64,000 nt of DNA from Sulfurovum sp. (GCA_021166685.1 JAJPEU010000015.1:79260-143259); one strand, 5' to 3'. Positions 36,648 through 46,236 are shown, counted from the first letter of the stretch. Notes: generated by a model not told the origin, from the letters alone. Numbers and translations: made by a program.

Positions 36648-37550
36648 TTAGAGTTTATCGCACATTTTCAAAGCTACACCTTCACGCAGCCCGTCATCCA
36701 CCACTATACATTCTTCAAATTCAAGAAGGGTATAAAGCTGCTTAAAGATCACTATCCCTGCAGCGATCAGATCAGAGCGCCCTGTGCCTACCATATATTC
36801 GCGCTGCTCAAAAGGCATAGCCAAGAGTTTGTCCAAAAAGAAATCCAGCTCATCTTTTTGAAGCAATGTTCCGTTTATTTTTTGCGAATCGTAGGTTGCG
36901 TAGCTTTGATTGAGTTTCATCGCAGCTACGGTAGTAGGAGTGCCTGCGGTGGCAGCAAACATATCCGCTTTTCCGCAAACGGCATAAATTTCAGCGCAAA
37001 ACAGTTTCATCTGCATCATCAGTCCGGGCAATGCTTTTTCTATCTCCTCAAGAGAATGATAACTTTGTGCAACGGTCACGATGCCAAGAGGAAAACTTTT
37101 GATAAAAACGTGATTTGAATAGTGAAAAATAAGCTCGGTTGATCCTCCGCCTATATCGGCTACAATAAAATTTTTAGGTATATAGTGTAAATTTTCAAAT
37201 CTTTTTTTTACCGCCAGCAAGGTCAATGCTGCCTCTTCATTGCCGCTAATTATTTCAAATGCAATGCCAGTCTGTTCTTTTATCTTTGCAATAACTTCTT
37301 CTTTGTTGGCAGCACTTCTCAGTGCTTCGGTGGCCACCGCTCTAATTTTGTCTTTACTGAAATCTATTTGTGTTTTAGCCTCATTAATCGCATCGATGAC
37401 TCGGCTAACCGCTTCATTGCTTATGGTTCCATGGCATGCCAGTCCATCGGCCGTTTTTACTATCTTTTCATATGAAAAGATACACCTTTGGCTTGCACAG
37501 TCAAACTGAACCGCCCGCAATGTATTTGAACCCAGATCAATCGCTATCAT
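36648..37550 (-). CDS. Ppx/GppA-family phosphatase
   Basis: A 300-residue protein of the ASKHA ATPase fold, predicted exopolyphosphatase and/or pppGpp phosphohydrolase. Phosphate-binding loops are IDLGSNTLRAV at the N-terminus and VADIGGGSTELIF in the middle; ISGNEEAALTLLAV holds the catalytic glutamate region. It has only the two catalytic domains and lacks the C-terminal HD-like extension of E. coli Ppx and GppA. It lies between ilvA and ilvB on the same strand, 18 bases after ilvA. Substrate preference is not decided by sequence. Confidence 0.88.
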   Translation of the reverse strand: MIAIDLGSNTLRAVQFDCASQRCIFSYEKIVKTADGLACHGTISNEAVSRVIDAINEAKTQIDFSKDKIRAVATEALRSAANKEEVIAKIKEQTGIAFEIISGNEEAALTLLAVKKRFENLHYIPKNFIVADIGGGSTELIFHYSNHVFIKSFPLGIVTVAQSYHSLEEIEKALPGLMMQMKLFCAEIYAVCGKADMFAATAGTPTTVAAMKLNQSYATYDSQKINGTLLQKDELDFFLDKLLAMPFEQREYMVGTGRSDLIAAGIVIFKQLYTLLEFEECIVVDDGLREGVALKMCDKL

Positions 37551-37568
37551 CTGCTTTTGTTTATCCGT

Positions 37569-38780
37569 TTATTGTTCCTCTTTAAATACAAATCCGTTTT
37601 TTTTGAGCGCTTGACGTATCAACTCTTGATGCTCTACTCCTTTAGTCTCCAGTGCGACAGAAACATGAGCATCCCCAAAATCCAAATTTGTAGAGGTTCG
37701 ATCATACCCTATTTGAACGATATTGGCATTAATGTCAGACAAGATTTTAGTAAAGACCTGCAGTGCTCCAGGCTTATCAACCAGCGTTACTACCAATTTC
37801 ATTTTTCGTGCGGACTTCGTAAGCCCTTTTTCAATGATGAGCGAAAGCATCGTAACATCAATATTTCCTCCGCTGAGAACAATTCCCACCTTGCTTCCTT
37901 TTGGCAAATCGATTTTGCCGTGCATAAGCGCTGCTACCCCTACGGCCCCCGCACCCTCGACCAATACTTTTTGTCTCTCAAGCAAAAATAAAATAGCCGA
38001 AGCAATCTCATCTTCACTCACGCTCTCAAACGCATCAACATAGTCAAGGATATATTTTAATGTTACAGGCGAAGCATCACGCACAGCAATCCCGTCCGCT
38101 ATCGTACGAACACTTAGCGAGTCCAGTGGCTGCTTGGCATCATACGAGTTTTTCATTGCCGGAGCGCCTTCTGCCGATACACCGATAAGTTTGATTTTTC
38201 CCTGGAGTGTTTTGCTAGCACACGCAATACCGGAAATAAGTCCTCCTCCCCCCACAGGTACCACAATGGCATCAAGATCTTCTACTTCTTCCAGCATTTC
38301 AAGTGCGATCGTGCCTTGGCCCGCCATTACCTCATCGTCTGCAAAGGGATGCACAAATGTATAATCATTTTCTTCTGCGAACTTAACAGCATACGCATAC
38401 GCCTCATCATAATTTGTTCCATACAGCATGACCGCTGCCCCAAACTCCTTGACGCCTTGCACCTTGGTTAACGGAGTGGATTCAGGCATTACAATCGTCG
38501 CATTGATACCAAAATATTGTGCAGAGAAAGCAACACCCTGGGCATGATTTCCCGCACTTGCGGCAACCACTCCCCCTTTATATCCCTCCTCCATCAAACA
38601 AGACAGCTTGTTAAAAGCGCCGCGGAGCTTAAACGCACCGGTATGTTGGAGATTTTCTTTTTTCAGATACACTTCAAAGCCGCTCATTTTGCTTAAGTTC
38701 GGGGCGTAAGAAAAAGGGGTACGGCAGACTACCTCCTCTATTCTTTTATAGGCTTTTTCAATACGTTTTAAGTCTAACAT
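37569..38780 (-). CDS. ilvA: Threonine ammonia-lyase with ACT domain
   Basis: A 403-residue PLP enzyme that makes 2-oxobutanoate from threonine for isoleucine synthesis. The PLP lysine is in ENLQHTGAFKLRGAFN and the phosphate loop is VPVGGGGLISGIA. The C-terminal ~75 residues (RKMKLVVTLVDKPGALQVFTKIL) form an ACT domain, as in the short IlvA/TdcB-type enzymes. Neighbours ilvB and ilvH suggest a biosynthetic rather than degradative role. TATACT at 38808-38813 on the minus strand could be its -10. Confidence 0.92.
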   Translation of the reverse strand: MLDLKRIEKAYKRIEEVVCRTPFSYAPNLSKMSGFEVYLKKENLQHTGAFKLRGAFNKLSCLMEEGYKGGVVAASAGNHAQGVAFSAQYFGINATIVMPESTPLTKVQGVKEFGAAVMLYGTNYDEAYAYAVKFAEENDYTFVHPFADDEVMAGQGTIALEMLEEVEDLDAIVVPVGGGGLISGIACASKTLQGKIKLIGVSAEGAPAMKNSYDAKQPLDSLSVRTIADGIAVRDASPVTLKYILDYVDAFESVSEDEIASAILFLLERQKVLVEGAGAVGVAALMHGKIDLPKGSKVGIVLSGGNIDVTMLSLIIEKGLTKSARKMKLVVTLVDKPGALQVFTKILSDINANIVQIGYDRTSTNLDFGDAHVSVALETKGVEHQELIRQALKKNGFVFKEEQ

Positions 38781-38832
38781 TATGCATCCTAGGTAATAAT
38801 TGGCAAAAGTATATCAAAATAAAGGATAAAGC

Positions 38833-39264
38833 ATGGAATGTGAATTTCCTAGGATTAGCAGCAATAAAGAAGAAATCATTCAATATTTTAAAGACACAAA
38901 AAATATTGCCGTAATTGGCGCTTCCCCAAATCTCCAAAAAGACAGCCACAGGGTTGCCAAATATTTATTGGAAGCAGGATATAAAATGTTTCCTGTTTAC
39001 CCCAAAGAAGAAGAAATTTTAGGACAAAAAGTCTACAGAAGCCTTTTGGAGATCGATGAGCCTGTTGACATGGTGGTTGTATTTAGAAAACCTGAAGCGG
39101 TAAATGCTATTACGGATGCCTGCATTCAAAGAGGGGATGTAAAAGTACTTTGGACGCAGATTGGCATCGTCAACAATGCTGCAGCGCAAAAAGCAAAAGA
39201 TGCAGGCATCCATGTCGTGCAAAATCAGTGTGCAATGGTAGATCACAGAGAACTTTTGGGATAA
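38833..39264 (+). CDS. CoA-binding domain protein (YccU-like)
   Basis: A 143-residue Rossmann-fold protein of the CoA-binding family (PF13380 type). The nucleotide motif is NIAVIGASPNLQKDSHRVAKYL, then YPVYPKE, and the C-terminal QNQCAMVDHRELLG is a family hallmark. Function in cells is not established. AAAGGAT precedes the ATG. It is divergent from ilvA and convergent with the methyltransferase gene. Confidence 0.85.
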   Translation: MECEFPRISSNKEEIIQYFKDTKNIAVIGASPNLQKDSHRVAKYLLEAGYKMFPVYPKEEEILGQKVYRSLLEIDEPVDMVVVFRKPEAVNAITDACIQRGDVKVLWTQIGIVNNAAAQKAKDAGIHVVQNQCAMVDHRELLG

Positions 39265-39272
39265 ATTACTCT

Positions 39273-40394
39273 TTACTGCACTTTTTTGACCAAAAAGACG
39301 CCGCTTTCTACATGTTCTGTATGAGGAAACTGATCAAACAAGGCTGCCTCAACTACTTCATGGGTTTGCGTCAATATGCTTAAATCTCTCGCCAAAGTTT
39401 CAGGATTGCAGGAGATATAAATAATATGGTCTATCTTCGAGATAAGCGCTATCGTCCCCTCATCCAGTCCTGCTCTTGGGGGATCAACCAAAACGATAGA
39501 AAAATCGTACGACTGCAAGTCTATTTCCTTAAGACGGTTGAATGTCCGTACACCGCTGAGCGCTTCAGTCATCTCTTCAGAGGAGAGCCTTGCAAATGTG
39601 ATATTGGCTATATCATTGAGCTGGCAATTTTCAAGTGCTGCTTGGATGGAACGCTTGCTTATCTCTGTAGCCAACACCTTCTCAAAATAGTGCGAAAGCG
39701 GCAATGTAAAATTGCCCAACCCGCAATAACTTTCAAAAAAATCTCCATAGCCTATCTTTTTGGCTTGTTTGACGGCCCACTCTATCATCTTTGCGTTAAC
39801 CGCGGGATTGGGTTGCGTAAAACCGCTTTCATACTGCCTGTACGTAAAATGTTTGCCGTCAATCGTAAGCTTTTCAGTTACAAACTCATCGCTGAGTACA
39901 ATTTTTTGCTTGCGGCTTCTGCCCAAGATTTTACACGCAAGCTCTTGTTCAAGAAGTTTGGCTTCCGTGCTCCATACGTCGTCTAGCTTTTTATGATAGA
40001 GCATTGTAATAAGACACTCATCAGTGGTTGTAGCCAAAAATTCTACTGCAAACAACCGATGTCCCAATGTCTGCGTTGACGCATTGATCTTTTCCAGCAG
40101 TTTCCACATACGTTTTTCGATCGCCTCGATGACTTTGGGGCACTCCTCTATGCAAACCGCACCGTTTTTTTGAGAGTTGCCCATTGCATATGCACAGCAA
40201 TCCCCTTCATGCCAAATACGAAACTCTGCTCTGGCCCTATAATGCGAAGAAAAGGAATCAAACAGCTCCAACTCTTTTTTATAATAAGGTGCAAGCAACT
40301 GCGCCATCCTTTCGTGCTTCTCATGCAGCTGCTCTTCATAGCTCGTCTGATACAATCCGCAAGATCCACAATTTCCAAAATGTTTACATCTCAA
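39273..40394 (-). CDS. tRNA/rRNA uracil-C5 methyltransferase (TrmA/RlmD-like)
   Basis: A 373-residue SAM-dependent enzyme that methylates C5 of uridine in RNA. The SAM motif is ESYCGLGNFTLPLS, then LVDPPRAGLD, and the catalytic cysteine is in YISCNPETLARD. Near the N-terminus C-X5-C-X2-C (CKHFGNCGSC) plus a later ECP gives four cysteines spaced like the [4Fe-4S] site of RlmD; E. coli TrmA lacks this. The length and Campylobacterota context favour a TrmA role for U54. The start is probably TTG at 40394, preceded by AAAGG; longer frames lack a ribosome site and run into the glmU promoter. Confidence 0.85.
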   Translation of the reverse strand: MRCKHFGNCGSCGLYQTSYEEQLHEKHERMAQLLAPYYKKELELFDSFSSHYRARAEFRIWHEGDCCAYAMGNSQKNGAVCIEECPKVIEAIEKRMWKLLEKINASTQTLGHRLFAVEFLATTTDECLITMLYHKKLDDVWSTEAKLLEQELACKILGRSRKQKIVLSDEFVTEKLTIDGKHFTYRQYESGFTQPNPAVNAKMIEWAVKQAKKIGYGDFFESYCGLGNFTLPLSHYFEKVLATEISKRSIQAALENCQLNDIANITFARLSSEEMTEALSGVRTFNRLKEIDLQSYDFSIVLVDPPRAGLDEGTIALISKIDHIIYISCNPETLARDLSILTQTHEVVEAALFDQFPHTEHVESGVFLVKKVQ

Positions 40395-40419
40395 AGTAAT
40401 GCCTTTAATTACAATTAGG

Positions 40420-40425
40420 TATAAT
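40420..40425 (+). promoter_or_regulatory. glmU promoter -10
   Basis: TATAAT in TTAGGTATAATCGC, 45 bases before the glmU ATG. The same stretch holds a minus-strand TATTAT at 40429-40434 that could serve the divergent methyltransferase, so the two promoters would overlap. Confidence 0.45.
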
Positions 40426-40469
40426 CGCAATAATATTATTTGTATCATTTTATCCAAAAGGTAGTGTAA

Positions 40470-41780
40470 ATGTCTATCAGTGTGGTTATACTCGCGGCTG
40501 GTCAAGGAACGAGAATGAAGTCGGCCATCCCCAAAGTACTTCATTCAATATCCGGCAAACCTATGCTTTTTCATGTCATTGATGCAGCCAAAATGCTCTC
40601 GGATGATATCACGGTCGTGCTTTATCATCAGGCAAACCGTATCCAAAAAGAGATAGAGGCGCAATACAAAGGGATTTCTTTTCATAGGCAAAACGCCCAA
40701 GAGTTTCCCGGCACAGGAGGTGCGATGAGGGGAGTACATGCACGACACGATAAAGTATTGATACTTAATGGGGATATGCCGCTTATGACGGCGGATTCTC
40801 TGCTTTCTCTTACGCGGGGTGACGCACACATCAACATGTCTGTCCTAAAACTTGACGATCCAAGCGGTTATGGGCGAGTCATCATCGATGAGGATAACGT
40901 ACAGGAAATTGTAGAGGAAAAAGACTGCACATCCGCACAAAAAAAGATACAATCGGTCAATGGCGGTGTGTATTGCGTTAAAAAAGCAATACTGGAAAAC
41001 TATATTCCCCGTCTAAACAACATCAACGCACAAGCAGAATACTACCTCACCGACATCATCAAAATGGCAGTCGATGAACACAAAACAGTGCATCCTGTCT
41101 TTGTGGAGGAAGAAGAGTTTAAAGGAGTCAACTCCAAACTTGACCTGGCATCTGCCGAAGAGATTATGCAAAAACGCATCAGACACAGATGGATGAGAGA
41201 AGGCGTGAGTATGCGTCTGCCGGAGACGATTTACATTGACAGCCAAGCCGTATTTGAAGGGGAATGTATCCTTGAAAACGGGGTGTGCATCCAAGGAAAA
41301 AGCCGTCTTAACAATGCGCATATCAAAGCACACTCCGTCATCGAAGAATCCTATATAGAAAATTCCGACGTAGGCCCCATGGGACGCATCAGGCCGCATT
41401 CAAAAATAATCAACACCCATATCGGGAATTTTGTAGAAATCAAAAAATCTACTCTTAGCGGTGTCAAAGCGGGACATCTGGCTTATATCGGGGATGCAAC
41501 CATAGGCGAGGGAACCAATCTGGGTGCCGGAGTTATTACCTGCAATTACGACGGCAAAAGCAAACACAAAACAATCATCGGCAAAAATGTCTTTGTGGGA
41601 AGCGATACACAGCTGGTTGCGCCCGTTGTCATAGAAGACGATGTGATGATAGCCGCCGGAACCACCGTCAACAAAAACATAAAACAAGGCGAGCTTGCTA
41701 TCTCAAGGGCTCCGCTTAGAACCATACAAAACTTTTTTTACAAGTTTTTTCTCACAGAGACCAGCAAGGAAGACAAATAA
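40470..41780 (+). CDS. glmU: Bifunctional UDP-GlcNAc pyrophosphorylase / GlcN-1-P acetyltransferase
   Basis: A 436-residue enzyme making UDP-N-acetylglucosamine for peptidoglycan and lipopolysaccharide. The N-terminal nucleotidyltransferase starts ILAAGQGTRMKSAIPKVLH. The C-terminal half is a left-handed beta-helix acetyltransferase with GEGTNLGAGVITCNYDGKSKH, GSDTQLVAPVVI and AAGTTVNKNI. It opens a plus-strand chain of six closely spaced genes through truA. The next gene starts immediately after its stop. Confidence 0.95.
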   Translation: MSISVVILAAGQGTRMKSAIPKVLHSISGKPMLFHVIDAAKMLSDDITVVLYHQANRIQKEIEAQYKGISFHRQNAQEFPGTGGAMRGVHARHDKVLILNGDMPLMTADSLLSLTRGDAHINMSVLKLDDPSGYGRVIIDEDNVQEIVEEKDCTSAQKKIQSVNGGVYCVKKAILENYIPRLNNINAQAEYYLTDIIKMAVDEHKTVHPVFVEEEEFKGVNSKLDLASAEEIMQKRIRHRWMREGVSMRLPETIYIDSQAVFEGECILENGVCIQGKSRLNNAHIKAHSVIEESYIENSDVGPMGRIRPHSKIINTHIGNFVEIKKSTLSGVKAGHLAYIGDATIGEGTNLGAGVITCNYDGKSKHKTIIGKNVFVGSDTQLVAPVVIEDDVMIAAGTTVNKNIKQGELAISRAPLRTIQNFFYKFFLTETSKEDK

Positions 41781-43049
41781 ATGCAGGTAGATTTGAAAAA
41801 TAAAACGATTTTACTGGGTATCACGGGAAGCATCTCGGCCTACAAAGCCTGCGATCTTGCAAGACTTTTTGTCAAAGCCGGTGCGCAAGTGCATGTCGTA
41901 ATGACGCCAAGCGCTGAGCGGTTTGTTTCCGCATTGACCTTCGAGGCGCTTACACGAAATCCCGTACTCACAGAAAAAAGTGAAAGCTGGATTTCACAAT
42001 TGAATCATATTGAGATAGGCAAAAAATGTGATGCGTTCATCATTGCTCCTGCTACAGCCAACACAATCAATAAACTTTCTAAAGGAATTGCTGACAACCT
42101 CTTAACGCAGACTGCTCTGGCTTATGCAGGGCCCATCCTTGTTGCCCCTGCTGCGAATACTCAAATGCTCAAAAACCATTACACTGCGGGCAGCCTTAAA
42201 ATGCTAGGCGTCAATGATTACACCATCATACAGCCTCAAGAAAAACTTTTAGCGTGCGGGGATGTAGGCTCGGGTGCACTGGCAGACCCTTCTGAAATCT
42301 TTTTTGAAACGGCAAAAGCCCTGCTCAAGGAGGATTTTTGGGAAGACAGGCGTATCGTGGTCACAGGCGGAGGCACCCGTGAAAAAATAGATGAAGTACG
42401 CTATATCAGCAATTTCTCTTCAGGAAAAATGGCAAAATCACTCTGCCTAAGCCTCTATCTGAAGGGGGCAGATGTATGCTATATTACCACAACGGGAAAA
42501 GAAGGATTACCTCAAAATATCTACACCATAGAGGTTGATGATACAAAAGAGCTTTTAGAGTACACGCAGGATGCAATTCGTGTAGCCAAAAAAGGAAAGA
42601 TGAGCAAAGTCTCTATGAACAGCGGTGACCCCAGACATCTTATACAGAAAGAGCCTTACCTTTTTATGGTCGCGGCCGTTTCTGACTTTACCCCCAAGTA
42701 TCCGCAAAAAGGGAAACTCAAAAAAAGCCTCCTGGGCGACCTATGGAATTTGGAGCTAAAACAAACACCGGATATCCTTTCTGCTTTAAACAAAGAGGGT
42801 ATTAAAACCATTGCTTTTAAAGCAGAAATGGATCCCGAGCATGGTCTTGCCAATGCTGCGGCACTGCTTGAGCAAAAAGAGGTCGATGCAGTATGCTACA
42901 ATCTTTTAGACAATAGCGAAAGCTTTGGGACAGAAGAAAACGAAATTACATTTATCACAAAAGAAAATAAAACCGCACTAAAAAAAACCGACAAACTTAC
43001 CCTTTCTGGATATATTCTTGACAAAGCAAAGGCACTTATAGATGAGTAA
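41781..43049 (+). CDS. coaBC: Bifunctional phosphopantothenoylcysteine decarboxylase/synthetase
   Basis: A 422-residue coenzyme A biosynthesis enzyme. The CoaC flavin domain (~1-185) has GSISAYKACDLARLF, the histidine in LNHIEI, PAANTQM and the catalytic cysteine in ACGDVGSGAL. The CoaB domain follows with VVTGGGTREKIDEVRYISNFSSGKM and VAAVSDF, then PDILSALNK. It adds cysteine to phosphopantothenate and then decarboxylates it. It abuts glmU with no gap and overlaps uppS by eight bases. Confidence 0.95.
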   Translation: MQVDLKNKTILLGITGSISAYKACDLARLFVKAGAQVHVVMTPSAERFVSALTFEALTRNPVLTEKSESWISQLNHIEIGKKCDAFIIAPATANTINKLSKGIADNLLTQTALAYAGPILVAPAANTQMLKNHYTAGSLKMLGVNDYTIIQPQEKLLACGDVGSGALADPSEIFFETAKALLKEDFWEDRRIVVTGGGTREKIDEVRYISNFSSGKMAKSLCLSLYLKGADVCYITTTGKEGLPQNIYTIEVDDTKELLEYTQDAIRVAKKGKMSKVSMNSGDPRHLIQKEPYLFMVAAVSDFTPKYPQKGKLKKSLLGDLWNLELKQTPDILSALNKEGIKTIAFKAEMDPEHGLANAAALLEQKEVDAVCYNLLDNSESFGTEENEITFITKENKTALKKTDKLTLSGYILDKAKALIDE

Positions 43050-43728
43050 TACTCCTCTGCGGCATTTGGCCGTCATCATGGACGGTAACGGAAGATGGGC
43101 CGAGCAGCGCGGGCTGAAGCGCACCAGAGGACACGAAAAGGGCGCAGAAGTCATTCGCGATATTACTGCGTATTGTGCCAAACACCCCACGATAGAAACG
43201 GCTACATTTTACGCGTTTAGCACAGAAAACTGGAAACGCCCCAAAATAGAAGTGGAATTTCTTATGAAAATGCTGGACAGACACCTTAAAGAAGAATTAT
43301 CCTCCTATCAAGAACAAGGTATCGCATTTAGGGCAATCGGGGATTTGAACGCTTTTTCAAAAACCTTACAACAAAGGATTCTGGATACTCAAGAGCAAAC
43401 CAAAAACAATACAAACCTCACACAAATACTTGCACTCAACTATGGAGGGCGCGCTGAAATCGCCTCGGCGGTCAATAGTCTTATTGCAAACGGAAAAAAT
43501 ATACTTACAGAAGAGGATATATCATCAGCGCTTCAAACACCTTATGCCGATATTGACCTGCTTGTGCGCACCAGCGGGGAACAGCGCATTTCAAATTTTT
43601 TGCTTTGGCAGCTGAGTTATAGCGAACTCTATTTTTCATCCACTTTTTGGCCCGATTTTACCGCGAATGAATTGGATACAATCATCCAAAACTATCATCA
43701 GCGCGCAAGACGCTTTGGAGGCCTATAA
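43042..43728 (+). CDS. uppS: Undecaprenyl diphosphate synthase (cis-prenyltransferase)
   Basis: A 228-residue enzyme that builds the C55 lipid carrier for peptidoglycan and O-antigen from farnesyl and isopentenyl diphosphates. Motifs: VIMDGNGRWAEQRGLKRTRGH (substrate phosphate site and catalytic Asp), AFSTENWKRP, and LLVRTSGEQRISNFLLWQ. It overlaps coaBC by eight bases and shares one base (TAATG) with the prepilin peptidase. Confidence 0.95.
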   Translation: MSNTPLRHLAVIMDGNGRWAEQRGLKRTRGHEKGAEVIRDITAYCAKHPTIETATFYAFSTENWKRPKIEVEFLMKMLDRHLKEELSSYQEQGIAFRAIGDLNAFSKTLQQRILDTQEQTKNNTNLTQILALNYGGRAEIASAVNSLIANGKNILTEEDISSALQTPYADIDLLVRTSGEQRISNFLLWQLSYSELYFSSTFWPDFTANELDTIIQNYHQRARRFGGL

Positions 43729-44474
43729 TGCAAGAAGAAATTCTGCTTTCCGTAGCCATAGCAGTGTTTATTTTTGGAATCGCCATCGGTTCCTTTTTAA
43801 ATGTAATCATCTACCGTATCCCCAAGGGTGAAAGTATCGTTTTTCCGGCTTCAAAATGTCAAAGCTGCCATATGCCGCTTCGATGGTGGCACAATATTCC
43901 TCTCGTTTCATGGATTGCATTGCGCGGAAAATGTTATTTTTGCGGTGAAAAAATTGCTATACAGTATCCCATCCTCGAGCTGATTACCGGACTGATTTTT
44001 GCAGTGCTTTATATGAAAATAGGATTAGTATGGCATTTGCCTTTTGTGGCTGCTTCTTTTGCAGCACTCCTTGCTTTGGTGATGATCGATTTTAAATATA
44101 TGGCTGTTCCGGATAACGTCAATGTTGCTGCCCTGATTTTTGCTTTGGTTCAGCCAGACTTCATACATGCCGTTTTGTATGCAGCCATTGCCGCGGGAGG
44201 ACTTTATCTTATTGGGTTATTTTCTTCTTTTCTCGCAAAAAAAGAGGCAATGGGCAGTGCAGATGTCATTGTTGCCGGAACTATGGGTGCCCTTCTTGGA
44301 TTTCCAAACTTTTTTATTGCCCTTTTTCTTTCGGCCATACTGGCGATGGTTCCCTCGTTGATCAATCGCGAAAGAGGCGTACCGTTTGTGCCTTTTTTGG
44401 CACTTGCAACACTGATTGTCTATCTTTATGACACACAAACATTACATTTTATAGGAAAAATCGTCTATGGTTAA
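43728..44474 (+). CDS. Prepilin peptidase / N-methyltransferase (A24 family)
   Basis: A 248-residue inner-membrane aspartic protease with about eight helices that cleaves and methylates type IV pilin or type II secretion pseudopilin leaders. GSFLNVIIYRIP and a four-cysteine zinc site (SCH...KCYFCGE) mark the N-terminal methylase part. The catalytic aspartates are in VMIDFKYMAVPDNV and MGSADVIVA. The second motif is G-S-A-D rather than the common G-x-G-D, with the aspartate kept. No pilin genes are adjacent. Confidence 0.9.
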   Translation: MQEEILLSVAIAVFIFGIAIGSFLNVIIYRIPKGESIVFPASKCQSCHMPLRWWHNIPLVSWIALRGKCYFCGEKIAIQYPILELITGLIFAVLYMKIGLVWHLPFVAASFAALLALVMIDFKYMAVPDNVNVAALIFALVQPDFIHAVLYAAIAAGGLYLIGLFSSFLAKKEAMGSADVIVAGTMGALLGFPNFFIALFLSAILAMVPSLINRERGVPFVPFLALATLIVYLYDTQTLHFIGKIVYG

Positions 44475-45486
44475 TATCAAAGGGTATATTTCAACCAATT
44501 TCACCAAAGCATTTTTGACAGTATTTCTTCCTTTTTTTCTTATTATTTCCCTGGTATATCTTGTAAAAATAGCTTCACTTACGGCTCAGATACAAATCTC
44601 TTTTACAGAAATGTTTCAACTCTACAGCTATACATTGCCCGATATCATTTTCTATACGCTGCCTCTTTCTTTTGTGGCAGCTTTGACAAATGTTCTCATG
44701 AGACTCTCTTTAGATAATGAGCTGATCGCGCTCTATGCACTTGGACTCAACGCAGACAAAATTCTTAGAAGCCTTTTTGTTCTGGGATTGCTTTTTTCAC
44801 TTCTTCTTCTCTTTGTTTCTTTTTTGGCGATGCCCTTGAGCAAGCAATATTACCAATCCTTTAAGACAACCAAGCAGGCCGAGGCTAAACTTACTATTGT
44901 ACCGGGCAAATTAGGTCAAAAGTTTGGGGATTACTATGTCTATGTCAAAGAGAACAAAGATGATATTTTTCACACGATCGTCATCTATAATCGAACAAAT
45001 AAAGACCAAGAGCAGTTTTTCTCTTCGCTTAGCGGCAAACTCAATAAAGAAAACAATCAAACTTCACTTTTACTCAATGAAGGATACGGATATACCTACA
45101 CAAACACCAAGCTGCAGCAAGCCCAATACAAACGTCTTCAAGTTTACGATACAACTGTACAAAAAGATTTCCGCTATCAAGACATATTTAATTATTGGGC
45201 ACAAGCAGCCGTCAATCAAAAATTAATGGGCAAAATTCTATTTTTTATCTTTGTGAGTTTTATCCCCCTTCTTTGTGTCTATCCGATAGCCTCTTTTGCT
45301 ATGATCAATCCGCGGTATGATGCCAATCATTCTTTTCTTATTATTTTTACAGTGTCTCTCTTTTTTTATTTTATCGCATCTTCTTTGGACAAATGGGGAA
45401 ATTTTTACATAGTGCTTTTAATGATTTTTACAATTGCGCTGTTTGGAAAATGGCTCTTTGCCAAACGCGTAGCTAAATATTTTTAA
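44467..45486 (+). CDS. LptF/LptG-family lipopolysaccharide permease
   Basis: A 339-residue inner-membrane subunit of the LPS transport ABC exporter (LptB2FGC). Three N-terminal helices, a periplasmic beta-jellyroll (~130-230) and three C-terminal helices fit the family length. Recognised stretches are SYTLPDIIFYTLPLSFVAAL, ELIALYALGLNADKIL and LMGKILFFIFVSFIPLLCVYP. Sequence alone does not tell LptF from LptG. It overlaps the prepilin peptidase by eight bases; lpxD at 33.4 kb is in the same pathway but not linked. Confidence 0.88.
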   Translation: MVNIKGYISTNFTKAFLTVFLPFFLIISLVYLVKIASLTAQIQISFTEMFQLYSYTLPDIIFYTLPLSFVAALTNVLMRLSLDNELIALYALGLNADKILRSLFVLGLLFSLLLLFVSFLAMPLSKQYYQSFKTTKQAEAKLTIVPGKLGQKFGDYYVYVKENKDDIFHTIVIYNRTNKDQEQFFSSLSGKLNKENNQTSLLLNEGYGYTYTNTKLQQAQYKRLQVYDTTVQKDFRYQDIFNYWAQAAVNQKLMGKILFFIFVSFIPLLCVYPIASFAMINPRYDANHSFLIIFTVSLFFYFIASSLDKWGNFYIVLLMIFTIALFGKWLFAKRVAKYF

Positions 45487-45499
45487 CAAAGGCGGTCCT

Positions 45500-46222
45500 A
45501 TGAGAGTAAAAGCCGTTATTGCCTATGACGGAAGTGCTTACCATGGTTTTCAAAAACAAAACAGCACCTCACAGACTATTGCTTCAGCGATAGAAAAAGC
45601 GCTGCATTCTTTACACATAGACGCTCATATCGTTGCAAGCGGACGAACAGATGCAGGTGTTCATGCTACGGGTCAAATTATACACTTTGACCTGCCTGAA
45701 TTCTGGTGCGATTTAGGCAAATTAAAGTCTATACTAAACAAAAAACTGCACGGTATCCGTTTTAAACATATCACTAAAGCATCCCAATCATTTCATGCAC
45801 GTTTCAGTGCCAAAAAACGTCTTTACCGTTATGTGTTCAAAACAGATGAACTTTCCGTCTTTGAAGAAAATTATATCTCTTGCTATGGCATTTTTGATAA
45901 AACATTGCTGCAGCAAGCACTTGCATGCCTTGAAGGCGAACATGATTTTGACTATTTTCATAAAACAGGAACAATCACCCATACCACGGTCAGGAAAATT
46001 TACCATGCGGCTTACAAAAAACATGGCCGTTACCATTTTATCTATTTTCAGGCCAATGGATTTTTGCGTTCGCAAGTAAGGATGATGATAGATGCTGCTA
46101 TGGCTTGTGCTTGCGGCACAATGTCCATAGAAGCCTTAGAGCAGCAACTTGCATGTGAAATACGACACACCACAAAACTTGCGTCGCCTGCCGGGCTCTA
46201 TCTTGCCCGTATCACTTACTGA
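45500..46222 (+). CDS. truA: tRNA pseudouridine(38-40) synthase
   Basis: A 240-residue enzyme that isomerises uridines 38-40 in the tRNA anticodon arm. The catalytic aspartate is in SGRTDAGVHATGQIIHFD; AYDGSAYHGFQKQ opens the N-terminal domain and ARFSAKKRLYRYVF, GEHDFDYFH and ANGFLRSQVRMM are further family motifs. The ATG follows AAAGGCGG after a 13-base gap. It ends the plus-strand chain and is convergent with the DUF2231-like gene, 14 bases apart. Confidence 0.94.
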   Translation: MRVKAVIAYDGSAYHGFQKQNSTSQTIASAIEKALHSLHIDAHIVASGRTDAGVHATGQIIHFDLPEFWCDLGKLKSILNKKLHGIRFKHITKASQSFHARFSAKKRLYRYVFKTDELSVFEENYISCYGIFDKTLLQQALACLEGEHDFDYFHKTGTITHTTVRKIYHAAYKKHGRYHFIYFQANGFLRSQVRMMIDAAMACACGTMSIEALEQQLACEIRHTTKLASPAGLYLARITY

Positions 46223-46236
46223 AACGTCAAATACGG

